DNA from: a virus
DNA length: 52,417 nucleotides
Strand: one strand, 5' to 3'
IMG/VR virus record: IMGVR_UViG_3300045116_000082
Span: 1-52,417 of that record
Shown here: positions 14,519 to 20,409 of the stretch, one piece after another
Layout of the letters: the number at the start of each line of letters is the position of its first letter
Position numbering within the stretch: position 1 is the stretch's first letter
Position numbers and translations under genes: made by a program
Notes under the pieces: generated by a model
The model's database searches: none
Told to the model about the DNA's origin: nothing
What the model saw: only the letters and a program-made list of their open reading frames with translations

Positions 14519-14806
14519 CTAAAGCCTGCGCCCTCGGCACCAGCGCCGATAGACCTCCAACTCTTCCGGGTCCAGCTCCGCGAGAACCCGCCGCGCCATC
14601 GCGCGGTACCACTGAGCCTGTTCTCGCAGGTAGTCCTGATCGAACGGGGGAAGCTCCCCGAACCGCTCGCGGCACCATCCACGAAGCTCGCCGCGTCCCA
14701 CCCGATCCTCCGGACGGCCGTCAAGCGCACCCTTCGCTGGAGTGCGTTCGCGGAACCGGCGTTCGATCTCTGCGCGCAACGCGGCCTCGTAGTCCTTCGT
14801 CCACAT
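14519..14806 (-). CDS. Hypothetical charged helical protein
   Basis: A 95-residue protein (EAALRAEIERRFRERTP; WYRAMARRVLAELDPEELEVYRRWCRG), helical and strongly charged. The ATG has GGAG eight bases before it and follows the previous gene by only five bases; this is the one gene of the block without its own tRNA-like element. Family unknown. Confidence 0.68.
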   Translation of the reverse strand: MWTKDYEAALRAEIERRFRERTPAKGALDGRPEDRVGRGELRGWCRERFGELPPFDQDYLREQAQWYRAMARRVLAELDPEELEVYRRWCRGRRL

Positions 14807-14811
14807 CGCCG

Positions 14812-15033
14812 CTACTCCGTCGGGCGCACGGCCGTCTGCCGCACGCCGAAGTCCACCACCGCCGGGTTCAGCATCAGGCTCCGCGCCAGCAGGTCAGCGT
14901 CCGGCTTCGCTGACTCCCGCTTCGGCGGCAACGGGTAGCCGCCGAGGACGAACACGGACTTGCGCGCCATGATCGCGCGCGGGTTGGGATCGCGCATCAG
15001 GTTCCACTGCGTCGCTGACAGGATGCTCGCCAT
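14812..15033 (-). CDS. Hypothetical protein behind TLE4
   Basis: A 73-residue protein starting at an ATG after AAGGAGGCGTGAG. Sequence MASILSATQWNLMRDPNPRA followed by a basic KSVFVLGGYPLPPKRESAK and a short C-terminal helix. It shows no known motif. Co-transcribed with the 95-residue protein that follows. Confidence 0.65.
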   Translation of the reverse strand: MASILSATQWNLMRDPNPRAIMARKSVFVLGGYPLPPKRESAKPDADLLARSLMLNPAVVDFGVRQTAVRPTE

Positions 15034-15065
15034 CTCACGCCTCCTTCGTGACCGTCATTGGTCTT

Positions 15066-15116
15066 GGACCTACGCCGGACTCGAACCGGCTTACCGCGCC
15101 CCGCGCGCCGTAGGTC
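15066..15116 (-). ncRNA. tRNA-like element TLE4
   Basis: 51 nt with a perfect 7 bp acceptor stem GACCTAC/GTAGGTC, central hairpin CGCGC-GGG-GCGCG, and a 5 bp T-arm GCCGG-TTCGAGT-CCGGC. Followed by C-AAGACC, GACCAATGACGGTC and AAGGAGG. Its body is almost the same as TLE9 while both sides of its acceptor stem differ in step, which is compensatory change. Confidence 0.8.
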
Positions 15117-15126
15117 GCCACGCCCG

Positions 15127-15615
15127 CTACGCCGCTGCCTTCCGCCGCGCGACCGCGCGCCGCAGCGTCTCCAGCACGCGCCCGGCGTCGATCCAGTCCG
15201 CCGTCCCGCACGGCCGGTCGATCATCAGCTCCGTCCGCTCGCAGGTCAGCGGGTTGACCTCCAGCTCGTCGAACAACCGGATCAGCTCCAGCCGCTGCTT
15301 CTTCGGCAGCAGTACCTTGCGCGAGTTCCACCGGAAGTGCTGCCCGATGATCCGCCGCGCCGCCGCCGCGACCGTCGAGAGGGTCGCGCCCGCGCCCGGC
15401 GCTACCCACATCGTCGACATCGCGCCGCCCGTCGCCTGCTCGACGCACGGCAGCGGGAAGCTGTACCGCGCGAACGTCCCGGCGACGTCGAGCACCGCCG
15501 TCGCGTAGCCGCGATCCTCGTCCGGCTGCCAGATGCCGTCGACGCGACCGTAGATGCCGAACGCCTCCACCACTACCAGATCCCCGACCGCGATGCTGAG
15601 CTTCGTCCAGTCCAT
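15127..15615 (-). CDS. Hypothetical protein behind TLE5
   Basis: A 162-residue protein from the ATG behind AAGGAGGCACGACG. The first part is a small beta domain (IAVGDLVVVEAFGIYGRVDGIWQP; GYATAVLDVAGTFARYSF), perhaps SH3-like; the second is basic and helical (RRIIGQHFRWNSRKVLLPKKQRLELIRLFDELEV), suggesting binding to nucleic acid. No family recognised. Confidence 0.7.
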   Translation of the reverse strand: MDWTKLSIAVGDLVVVEAFGIYGRVDGIWQPDEDRGYATAVLDVAGTFARYSFPLPCVEQATGGAMSTMWVAPGAGATLSTVAAAARRIIGQHFRWNSRKVLLPKKQRLELIRLFDELEVNPLTCERTELMIDRPCGTADWIDAGRVLETLRRAVARRKAAA

Positions 15616-15649
15616 CGTCGTGCCTCCTTGCGTGACCGTGATTGGTCTG

Positions 15650-15699
15650 GGACGCCGCCCGGTCTGGCTCCGGGAGTGGGCCTTGAACCCATCAGCGTC
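15650..15699 (-). ncRNA. tRNA-like element TLE5 (arms exchanged)
   Basis: 50 nt. Acceptor stem GACGCTG/CGGCGTC (7 pairs, one G-U). At the T-arm position is CCCGG-AGCCAGA-CCGGG, a 7-base loop unlike a T-loop, while the central hairpin is TGGG-TTCAAGG-CCCA, whose loop does look like a T-loop. The GACCAATCACGGTC trailer and AAGGAGG follow as in the others. Confidence 0.65.
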
Positions 15700-15710
15700 A
15701 ACCCGCGCCC

Positions 15711-16187
15711 TCAGTGCTCGTAGTGCATCGCCGCCGCCCGGCCGCGCAACCGCTTCACGCGGTAGCGCCCGGCGGCGTTCTTCTCCGTCTTGTAGCAGGC
15801 CAGCCCGCCGTCGCGTCCGATGAACACGTGGCGCCGCTCGCGGCAGAGCAGCTGCGCCATCGTCCCTTCGTCCCCCACCATCCCGATGACGACGAAGAGG
15901 GAAACGTTGCCGTACTCCGTCACCGTCAGCTCGTGCTTCTTGACCTCGTACCTCGTGGGGTCGCCATGCAGGCTGAGCCAGCACGCGACGAGCTGCGCCG
16001 CCTTCGCCCGCTGCTTGGCGGTGAACCCGTCAGCGTCAACCGCCGCCCGGCGCGTCGCCGCCGCCTTCTTCGCGCCCGCCAGCTTCGCCGCCGTCGTGTG
16101 CGCACCGCAGATGACGCAGTGCTGCTTCGATCCGTCCTCGCAACCATAGTCGTCCACCCAGTCGTGGTTGCACCGGAACCTCGCCAT
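15711..16187 (-). CDS. Hypothetical protein with zinc-knuckle-like N-terminus, behind TLE6
   Basis: A 158-residue protein. The start MARFRCNHDW at 16187 follows AAGGAGGTACGACG. C6, H8, C15, C23, C26 and H29 could build a zinc site; a basic Ala/Arg stretch follows, then a beta-rich region (VKKHELTVTEYGNVSLFVVIGMVG; RRHVFIGRDGGLACYKTEKN). Probably a nucleic-acid or ribosome binding protein, from the zinc site and charge only. Confidence 0.7.
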   Translation of the reverse strand: MARFRCNHDWVDDYGCEDGSKQHCVICGAHTTAAKLAGAKKAAATRRAAVDADGFTAKQRAKAAQLVACWLSLHGDPTRYEVKKHELTVTEYGNVSLFVVIGMVGDEGTMAQLLCRERRHVFIGRDGGLACYKTEKNAAGRYRVKRLRGRAAAMHYEH

Positions 16188-16221
16188 CGTCGTACCTCCT
16201 TGCGTGACCCCCATCGGTCTG

Positions 16222-16274
16222 ACACGCGCGCCGGGACTCGAACCCGGCCGCAGCGCCCGTCCGCGCCGCGCGTG
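16222..16274 (-). ncRNA. tRNA-like element TLE6
   Basis: 53 nt. Perfect 7 bp acceptor stem CACGCGC/GCGCGTG, central hairpin GCGC-GGACGG-GCGC, 6 bp T-arm GCCGGG-TTCGAGT-CCCGGC. Followed by T-CAGACC, GACCGATGGGGGTC and AAGGAGG. A further 52 non-coding bases lie between it and the stop of the upstream gene. Confidence 0.8.
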
Positions 16275-16326
16275 ACCTTACTACTACTCGACGCCCCCCT
16301 GCGCCCGATGACTCACGCTGGTCGTT

Positions 16327-16599
16327 CTACGATCCGAGCGGGCAGTAGGCGCCCAGCTTCTTCAACAACACGATCAGCGTGTCCCACTGCGGCCCCGTCA
16401 GTTCACGGTCGGCCTTCGGGTAGTTCGCGAACCCCATCCGCACGATGGCAAACGTCGTAAACGTGACGTCGCCGTCGCGCGTGCCGTCATAGATAAACGC
16501 GCCGTCGTTGCACTTCGTAATGCGTGCGGTCCAGTGATACTGTCCGAACCACGTCACCTTCACCGATGCTCGGCGTCGCCCGTACCGTCGTGGTCTCAT
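16327..16599 (-). CDS. Hypothetical protein behind TLE7
   Basis: A 90-residue protein with an arginine-rich start (MRPRRYGRRRASVKVTWF), a beta-rich core (YHWTARITKCNDGAFIYDGTRDGDVTFTTFAIVR) and a C-terminal helix. The ATG follows AAGGAGGTAGACGACA. No family recognised; a small RNA- or DNA-binding fold is possible. Confidence 0.7.
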   Translation of the reverse strand: MRPRRYGRRRASVKVTWFGQYHWTARITKCNDGAFIYDGTRDGDVTFTTFAIVRMGFANYPKADRELTGPQWDTLIVLLKKLGAYCPLGS

Positions 16600-16634
16600 T
16601 GTCGTCTACCTCCTTGTTAACCCCCATCGGTCTG

Positions 16635-16688
16635 AGACGCACGCTGGACTCGAACCAGCCGAGCGGCCCCGCGAGGCCGTCGTGCGTC
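16635..16688 (-). ncRNA. tRNA-like element TLE7
   Basis: 54 nt. Perfect 7 bp acceptor stem GACGCAC/GTGCGTC, central hairpin CGGCC-TCGCGG-GGCCG and T-arm GCTGG-TTCGAGT-CCAGC. Body identical to TLE2. Followed by T-CAGACC, GACCGATGGGGGTT and AAGGAGG. Confidence 0.82.
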
Positions 16689-16696
16689 GCTCTGTT

Positions 16697-17050
16697 CTAC
16701 GCCCGGTAGCCGAACGTTTCCTCCGTCAGCTTCTCGATGGTCGCCTTCGACACCCGGTTGCGCGGGTTGTCCATCCAGCGGCGGAGGTCCGCCGCCGTGT
16801 ACCCGCCCTCACGAACCCGGCGCCGGTCGTCAGCGGCGTCGCGCGCCCAGCGCGTCCACTTCGAGACCATCACGGCCTGCGCCTGCAGCGGCGACAGCCC
16901 CCGGCGCAGCAGCATCGCCGCCACCGCCGTCCAGCTCGCGTAGCGCGGCGCGCTGACGGCGTCGAACGTCAGCACCGCCACGGCCTTCGCCTGCTCCGCC
17001 ACCGTGACCTTCAGCTCCGTCAGTCCGTACTTGCCCGTGACCTTCTTCAT
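16697..17050 (-). CDS. Hypothetical helical protein behind TLE8
   Basis: A 117-residue basic, helical protein (AVAAMLLRRGLSPLQAQAVMVSKWTRWARDAADDRRRV) whose C-terminal part (YTAADLRRWMDNPRNRVSKATIEKLTEETFG) could be a helix-turn-helix. The ATG at 17050 follows GGGAGGTGAGCG. A DNA-binding role is plausible but not shown. Confidence 0.7.
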   Translation of the reverse strand: MKKVTGKYGLTELKVTVAEQAKAVAVLTFDAVSAPRYASWTAVAAMLLRRGLSPLQAQAVMVSKWTRWARDAADDRRRVREGGYTAADLRRWMDNPRNRVSKATIEKLTEETFGYRA

Positions 17051-17081
17051 CGCTCACCTCCCGTTGACCGTGATTGGTCTG

Positions 17082-17144
17082 GGACGTGCGGCCGGAGTCG
17101 AACCGGCCGCGCCGTATTACTACGGCGCCGCAACCCGCCACGTC
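17082..17144 (-). ncRNA. tRNA-like element TLE8
   Basis: 63 nt. Acceptor stem GACGTG/CACGTC (6 bp plus a mismatch), a long central hairpin GCGCCGTA-GTAA-TACGGCGC capped by a GNRA tetraloop, T-arm GGCCGG-TTCGACT-CCGGCC. Followed by C-CAGACC, GACCAATCACGGTC and GGGAGGTGAGCG. Confidence 0.75.
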
Positions 17145-17152
17145 AGCGAAGC

Positions 17153-17758
17153 CTAGCTGATCCCGAGGTAGTAGATCGCCTTCCCGGAGATGCGCGATGC
17201 GAGCACGTCGACGTAAGCCGCGCCGCCCTTCGCATTGAACGCCGCCTCCGCCTTCTCGCAGTCTGCGATGCGCGCCTCGTCGCACGCCGGGCCGCTCCAC
17301 TCGCCGCCGTCGAACGCCGCGTCCCGGTCCGCCGCCTCTGCCCAACCTTGGTTAGACGAGAAGATCGCGCTCGCCGTCCGGCTCAGCTGGTCGTCGCCGT
17401 GCTTGAAGTTGCTCGCGAACCGCCCGAGCGCCGACACCGCGCAGTTCAGGTTCACCCGGCGCCGCAGCGCCTCCCGCCGCAACGCGCGCAGCCGCTCCAC
17501 CCGCTCCGCCTCCGCCGCGAAGACCGCCTGTTCCACCAGCCAGTCCGCCACGAACGCCCGGCTGAACCCGCGCCGCGTCCGCCCGGAGATCGCCGTCGCC
17601 TTCCACCACTGCGTCACGCGGTAGCCGACCGCGTAGTTCAGTCCGTAGTCGTTCGCCATCACCGGCGTCCGCTCCTCGACGCGCGCTACCGTCCCGATCA
17701 CCGCGCCGTCCGCGACCACCGCGTAGCCGTTCGCCTGCTTCTGGAACTTGACCGTCAT
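17153..17758 (-). CDS. Hypothetical protein behind TLE9
   Basis: A 201-residue protein with a beta-rich first 60 residues (FQKQANGYAVVADGAVIGTVARVEERTPV; LNYAVGYRVTQWW) and a long helical remainder rich in arginine (AERVERLRALRREALRRRVNLNCAVSALGRFASNFKHGDDQLSRTASAIF). The ATG follows AAGGAGGTCGGCG. No family recognised. Confidence 0.72.
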   Translation of the reverse strand: MTVKFQKQANGYAVVADGAVIGTVARVEERTPVMANDYGLNYAVGYRVTQWWKATAISGRTRRGFSRAFVADWLVEQAVFAAEAERVERLRALRREALRRRVNLNCAVSALGRFASNFKHGDDQLSRTASAIFSSNQGWAEAADRDAAFDGGEWSGPACDEARIADCEKAEAAFNAKGGAAYVDVLASRISGKAIYYLGIS

Positions 17759-17791
17759 CGCCGACCTCCTTGGTTGACCGTCATTGGTCTA

Positions 17792-17842
17792 GCACGCACG
17801 CCGGACTCGAACCGGCTCACCGCGCCCCTCGCGCCGTGCGTG
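17792..17842 (-). ncRNA. tRNA-like element TLE9
   Basis: 51 nt. Perfect 7 bp acceptor stem CACGCAC/GTGCGTG, central hairpin CGCG-AGGGG-CGCG, T-arm GCCGG-TTCGAGT-CCGGC. Followed by C-TAGACC, GACCAATGACGGTC and AAGGAGG. Central and T regions nearly match TLE4 and TLE10, whereas the acceptor pairs are different and still complementary. Confidence 0.82.
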
Positions 17843-17859
17843 ACCGCGTTACTATCGCG

Positions 17860-18195
17860 CTACGCCCGCTGCGACAACGCCGCGTCTGACTCCGCCTCGG
17901 TCGGGAACAACGACCGCCACGCCGCGAACCCGGCATCCGTCATCGTGATGAACGAGTCATCACCGTGGACGCCGCTGCCGCCCACCGTTACCAGCTTCAT
18001 CTCAGCGAGCCGCGCTACGACGCCGCCCATGCTGCGCGCCGACCGGCCCTGCGCCTTCCACGTGTCCGCCACGCTGAACGTCCACGCCGAGGCGACGTCG
18101 TTGACGTCCGTCGGGTAGCCGCCGTTGGCGGGCATGTAGAGGTCACGCGCCAGAACGTTGAGGAACGCCGCGCCGAGCTTCGTCACGAGTGCCAT
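17860..18195 (-). CDS. Hypothetical protein, possible winged helix, behind TLE10
   Basis: A 111-residue protein with helices (VNDVASAWTFSVADTWKAQGRSARSMGGVVARLAEMKLVTVGG) followed by a hairpin-like DDSFITMTDAGFAAWRSLF, an order seen in winged helix domains. It could be a small transcription or translation regulator. The ATG follows AAGGAGATGAGACG. No family membership can be stated. Confidence 0.7.
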   Translation of the reverse strand: MALVTKLGAAFLNVLARDLYMPANGGYPTDVNDVASAWTFSVADTWKAQGRSARSMGGVVARLAEMKLVTVGGSGVHGDDSFITMTDAGFAAWRSLFPTEAESDAALSQRA

Positions 18196-18228
18196 CGTCT
18201 CATCTCCTTGTTGACCCCCATCGGTCTG

Positions 18229-18279
18229 GGACGCGCGCCGGAATCGAACCGGCTCACCGCACCCGCCGTGCCGCGCGTC
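18229..18279 (-). ncRNA. tRNA-like element TLE10
   Basis: 51 nt. Perfect 7 bp acceptor stem GACGCGC/GCGCGTC, central hairpin GCAC-GGCGG-GTGC, T-arm GCCGG-TTCGATT-CCGGC. Followed by C-CAGACC, GACCGATGGGGGTC and AAGGAGA. Compared with TLE9, the central hairpin has G-C changed to A-T on both strands of the stem. Confidence 0.82.
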
Positions 18280-18289
18280 GCTGCCGCAC

Positions 18290-18583
18290 CTACTCGAACA
18301 CCAGCTCGAACGCCTCCCAGCGGAACCCCGTCGCGTCCGCCCGCTCCAGGAACCACCGCATCTCGCCGTTCACCGCCATGCCGTCCTTCCGGAACGCCAC
18401 GAACTCGGCGCGCAGCACGAACAACGCACCGTAGTTGCCCGTGGTGTCCGCGATCACCCGCGACACCTCGACGTCTTCGATCTGGTTGGCGTTCGCGATG
18501 ACCGCCAGCTTCGTCTCGCGGATCATCTGGACCATGTCCACCGCGACCGCGCCGACCCCGCTCGCCCACTCGATGCTCTTCAT
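18290..18583 (-). CDS. Hypothetical protein behind TLE11, first gene of the block
   Basis: A 97-residue acidic alpha/beta protein (IRETKLAVIANANQIEDVEVSRVIADTTGNYGALFVLRAEFVAF). ATG behind GAAGGAGGACGGCG. It is the first gene after the ~1 kb non-coding region and is preceded by TLE11. No family recognised. Confidence 0.7.
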   Translation of the reverse strand: MKSIEWASGVGAVAVDMVQMIRETKLAVIANANQIEDVEVSRVIADTTGNYGALFVLRAEFVAFRKDGMAVNGEMRWFLERADATGFRWEAFELVFE

Positions 18584-18615
18584 CGCCGTCCTCCTTCGTG
18601 ACCGTCATTGGTCTG

Positions 18616-18683
18616 GGGTAGAGCGCCGGACTCGAACCGGGGCGCCGTATTACTACGGCGTCGCACCCATCGTGCCGCCTACC
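18616..18683 (-). ncRNA. tRNA-like element TLE11, first of the array
   Basis: 68 nt. Acceptor stem GGTAGGC pairing with GCTCTACC with one bulged T, central hairpins GCAC-GATGG-GTGC and CGCCGTA-GTAA-TACGGCG (GNRA loop), T-arm CCGG-TTCGAGT-CCGG. Followed by C-CAGACC, GACCAATGACGGTC and AAGGAGG. There is no gene upstream of it, so it lies in the leader of the block. Confidence 0.7.
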
Positions 18684-19270
18684 GTGTCCCCGGAGCAGCT
18701 CGCGCCACTCCGGGGTTTCGACTCTCTCTCACTTGCTCCCCCATCAGCCCTCGTCGGTCGTTGCACGCTCACGCGTGATGCCCTGTCTTCGCCGCGCCCG
18801 TCTGTGGTGCTGGGGCGTTTGGTGTTAGCTGGCTCTGGGCTTCCGACTACAGCTCTGGGATCCGGTTTGCTTCGAGTAACCGTGACGACTTATCGGGTGC
18901 CCCTGTAGAAGTGCTTGGGTGCTTGTTCCGGCTGTCCCTCTCGTCAGCTACCTCGCGTCCGCCGCGCCGGGCTGGACCGCCGAGCTACTGCTCGGACCGC
19001 TCCGCCTCCGCCGCGTGGTCGGTTGCTTCTGCCGTTGGTGGGATGCCGTACTTACCGTGCGGGCGCCGTAGAGCCGGGAGGCTCTAATGGGTGGCGCCGT
19101 TACTCTCTGCGGGCCTGGACGCTATCGCGTCCTCGCCTCGATTCTGTTGTCAACCGGTTGGTGGCCCCCGCTTATCCCTCGTGACCCCCCGCCGGGTCGG
19201 TCGGTCTACCGGGTGTTCCGTCCGGCCGTAGCCGGGGGGAACCAACCGTTTCGCTTGTAAAGAACGTGCT
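18684..19270 (-). ncRNA. Hairpin-rich non-coding leader
   Basis: About 590 bases with no gene on either strand that I can support. The minus-strand RNA can form CCCCGGAG/CTCCGGGG (18688-18715), CCGAGC-AGTA-GCTCGG (18980-18995), GGCGCC enclosing TAGAGCC-TCCC-GGCTCTA (19062-19098) and GGACGC-GATA-GCGTCC (19117-19132). It may be the structured leader of the accessory block or a separate large RNA. Large phage RNAs such as GOLLD and ROOL also tend to lie near tRNA genes, but I cannot match this one to either. Confidence 0.5.
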
Positions 19271-19278
19271 CACTGGTC

Positions 19279-19306
19279 AATCTACGCCAAAACAGAGGTT
19301 TGTCCA
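19279..19306 (-). promoter_or_regulatory. Candidate promoter of the accessory block
   Basis: Minus-strand TGGACA (19301-19306), 16 bases, TAGATT (19279-19284): five and four matches to the sigma70 boxes, in a local AT-richer stretch (19230-19480) that contrasts with the rest of the window. A TTGACC overlaps it at about 19275-19280. The assignment rests on composition and position; it is weak. Confidence 0.35.
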
Positions 19307-19499
19307 GCATTTTCCGTAGGCTCCTTGCACTTTCCCGTAGCCGTCAGGCCAGCGCTAGACCCGTCCGGAGGTAAAGCGCGGTATATAGACGTCGGCCTAA
19401 ACTACGACTTGTCCCACGTAAGTCTAAGCGTATAAACGGGTTGAAGTTTATTTTCGGCCAGAACAAGCGTGAAAGGCGTCCGCGTACCGTATCGCCGGG
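19307..19499. promoter_or_regulatory. AT-richer non-coding stretch
   Basis: No gene is seen. On the minus strand there are TATATA and TTTATACG patches and a GACTT/AAGTC inverted repeat with a 9-base centre near 19403-19425, which could be an operator. No pair of boxes with good spacing was found apart from the candidate nearer 19300. Confidence 0.3.
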
Positions 19500-19663
19500 A
19501 GCGCATCCTATTAACGGAGGCCGTAGGCGACCCCCTACGGCGCCCGGCCGCCCGGCCGGGCTACCTCCCGGCTCCGGACGGCCCCGGCCGCCCTACGGCC
19601 GCCTAGACCGTCCGGCGGGCTACCTAGCCGGAAGCCGAACCGGGGAGGTCCGGCCTTCCGGTC
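19500..19663 (-). repeat. Non-coding GC/TA-step segment after the late genes
   Basis: It follows the last late gene. As at 1-173, the A and T bases occur mostly as TA steps next to G or C, and about 45 bases near 19577-19625 match 85-130. It can form CCGGACGG/CCGTCCGG around a 26-base loop and GCCGTAGG/CCTACGGC near 19517-19540. A role in ending the late transcript is possible, but no T-tract follows. Confidence 0.5.
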
Positions 19664-19921
19664 CTACGCCTTGCGCCAGCTACCGTCGGGCTGCTGCACG
19701 TAGCCGTGCAACGCCATCCACGCTTCGCCCGTCGCTACGACGTCCAGCGACCCGTCGCGCAGCCGCGTCGCGAAGTCCTCGAACGTCGCATCCGGGTGCG
19801 CCTCGCTCCACGCGGCGTAGAGCGTACGCACGGCGGCGATGCCTGCGGCTGCCGCGACGTTCGTCTTGGCGAGCACGGCCGCCACGAGGTCGATCACCTT
19901 CATCACGTCCGCACCGGTCAT
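19664..19921 (-). CDS. Small protein at the end of the lysis cluster
   Basis: An 85-residue protein; the ATG overlaps the previous stop (ATGA). The first 35 residues are hydrophobic and alanine-rich (VIDLVAAVLAKTNVAAAAGIAAVRTLYAAW), then an acidic region and a tryptophan-containing end. It lies beside a holin and a lipoprotein-like gene, so a part in lysis is possible, but I do not recognise it. Confidence 0.65.
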   Translation of the reverse strand: MTGADVMKVIDLVAAVLAKTNVAAAAGIAAVRTLYAAWSEAHPDATFEDFATRLRDGSLDVVATGEAWMALHGYVQQPDGSWRKA

Positions 19922-20409
19922 GCGACACCTCCCGCCGGGAGCAACATGCGCACCGTCCATGCCGCCTTGATGATCTCCGTCACCACGTCGACGAACTGCG
20001 CCTTAGCGCCGCTCCCGTCGAGTGGCTTTAGCAGCACCTTCAGTTCACGGTCAATCGTGTCGAGTGCCTCCAGCGCATCGGCTAGCGCCAGCTTCCGCGA
20101 GGCGAGATCCACGGCTGCGTTGTAGAGCGTCAGCGCAGACGCCAGCTGCGTTCCCGCGCGCCCGATCTTGATCGAGACGGCCATCACGTCGGCCGCCTGC
20201 GCTTCCGTGACGACGCGCCCGGCTTCGAGTGCCGCCGTCACACGCTGCACTTCGCGAACGCCCGCCATGACGTCTCCGGCGTACTTCGCCATCTTCATCT
20301 GCGGCGTCGCATTCGGCGGTAGCGTCTTCGGGCACGCCGCCGATACCAGCACGAACACGCCGAGGAGCGCCCATCGCACCTCGCGCACCGTCAACAGCCG
20401 TCGCCTCAC
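19918..20409 (-). CDS. Lipoprotein-like protein of the lysis cluster
   Basis: A 163-residue protein from a GTG that overlaps the holin stop (GTGA). Residues 10-25 form a signal peptide ending LVSAAC, a tolerable lipobox, so it may be anchored to a membrane by a lipid. The mature part is helical (MKMAKYAGDVMAGVREVQRVTAALEAGRV). Position after holin and endolysin suggests an outer-membrane spanin or a superinfection exclusion lipoprotein; it lacks the proline-rich mark of many spanins. Confidence 0.7.
   Translation of the reverse strand: MRRRLLTVREVRWALLGVFVLVSAACPKTLPPNATPQMKMAKYAGDVMAGVREVQRVTAALEAGRVVTEAQAADVMAVSIKIGRAGTQLASALTLYNAAVDLASRKLALADALEALDTIDRELKVLLKPLDGSGAKAQFVDVVTEIIKAAWTVRMLLPAGGVA

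Noticed and set aside
13493-18683. Genuine full tRNA genes
   Set aside because: T-arms are good, but the elements are 50-68 nt long, lack a D-arm and a 7-base anticodon loop with U33, and usually have no discriminator plus CCA in a proper place.
13493-18683. CRISPR array or attachment-site repeats
   Set aside because: Spacing is that of genes (0.3-0.7 kb), the copies vary, and the variation is compensatory in stems; no cas gene or integrase is seen.
18909-19184. Plus-strand open frame in the non-coding region
   Set aside because: No ribosome binding site, all other genes are on the minus strand, and the RNA on the minus strand has several clean hairpins instead.
19381-19440. TATATA and TTTATACG as -10 boxes of further promoters
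   Set aside because: No acceptable -35 box at 16-18 bases was found on the minus strand, so only the candidate at 19279-19306 was kept.
19620-19660. Another T-arm (CCGG-TTCGGCT) in the segment behind the late genes
   Set aside because: The loop lacks the conserved A, the flanking stem is poor and there is no acceptor stem or trailer hairpin.
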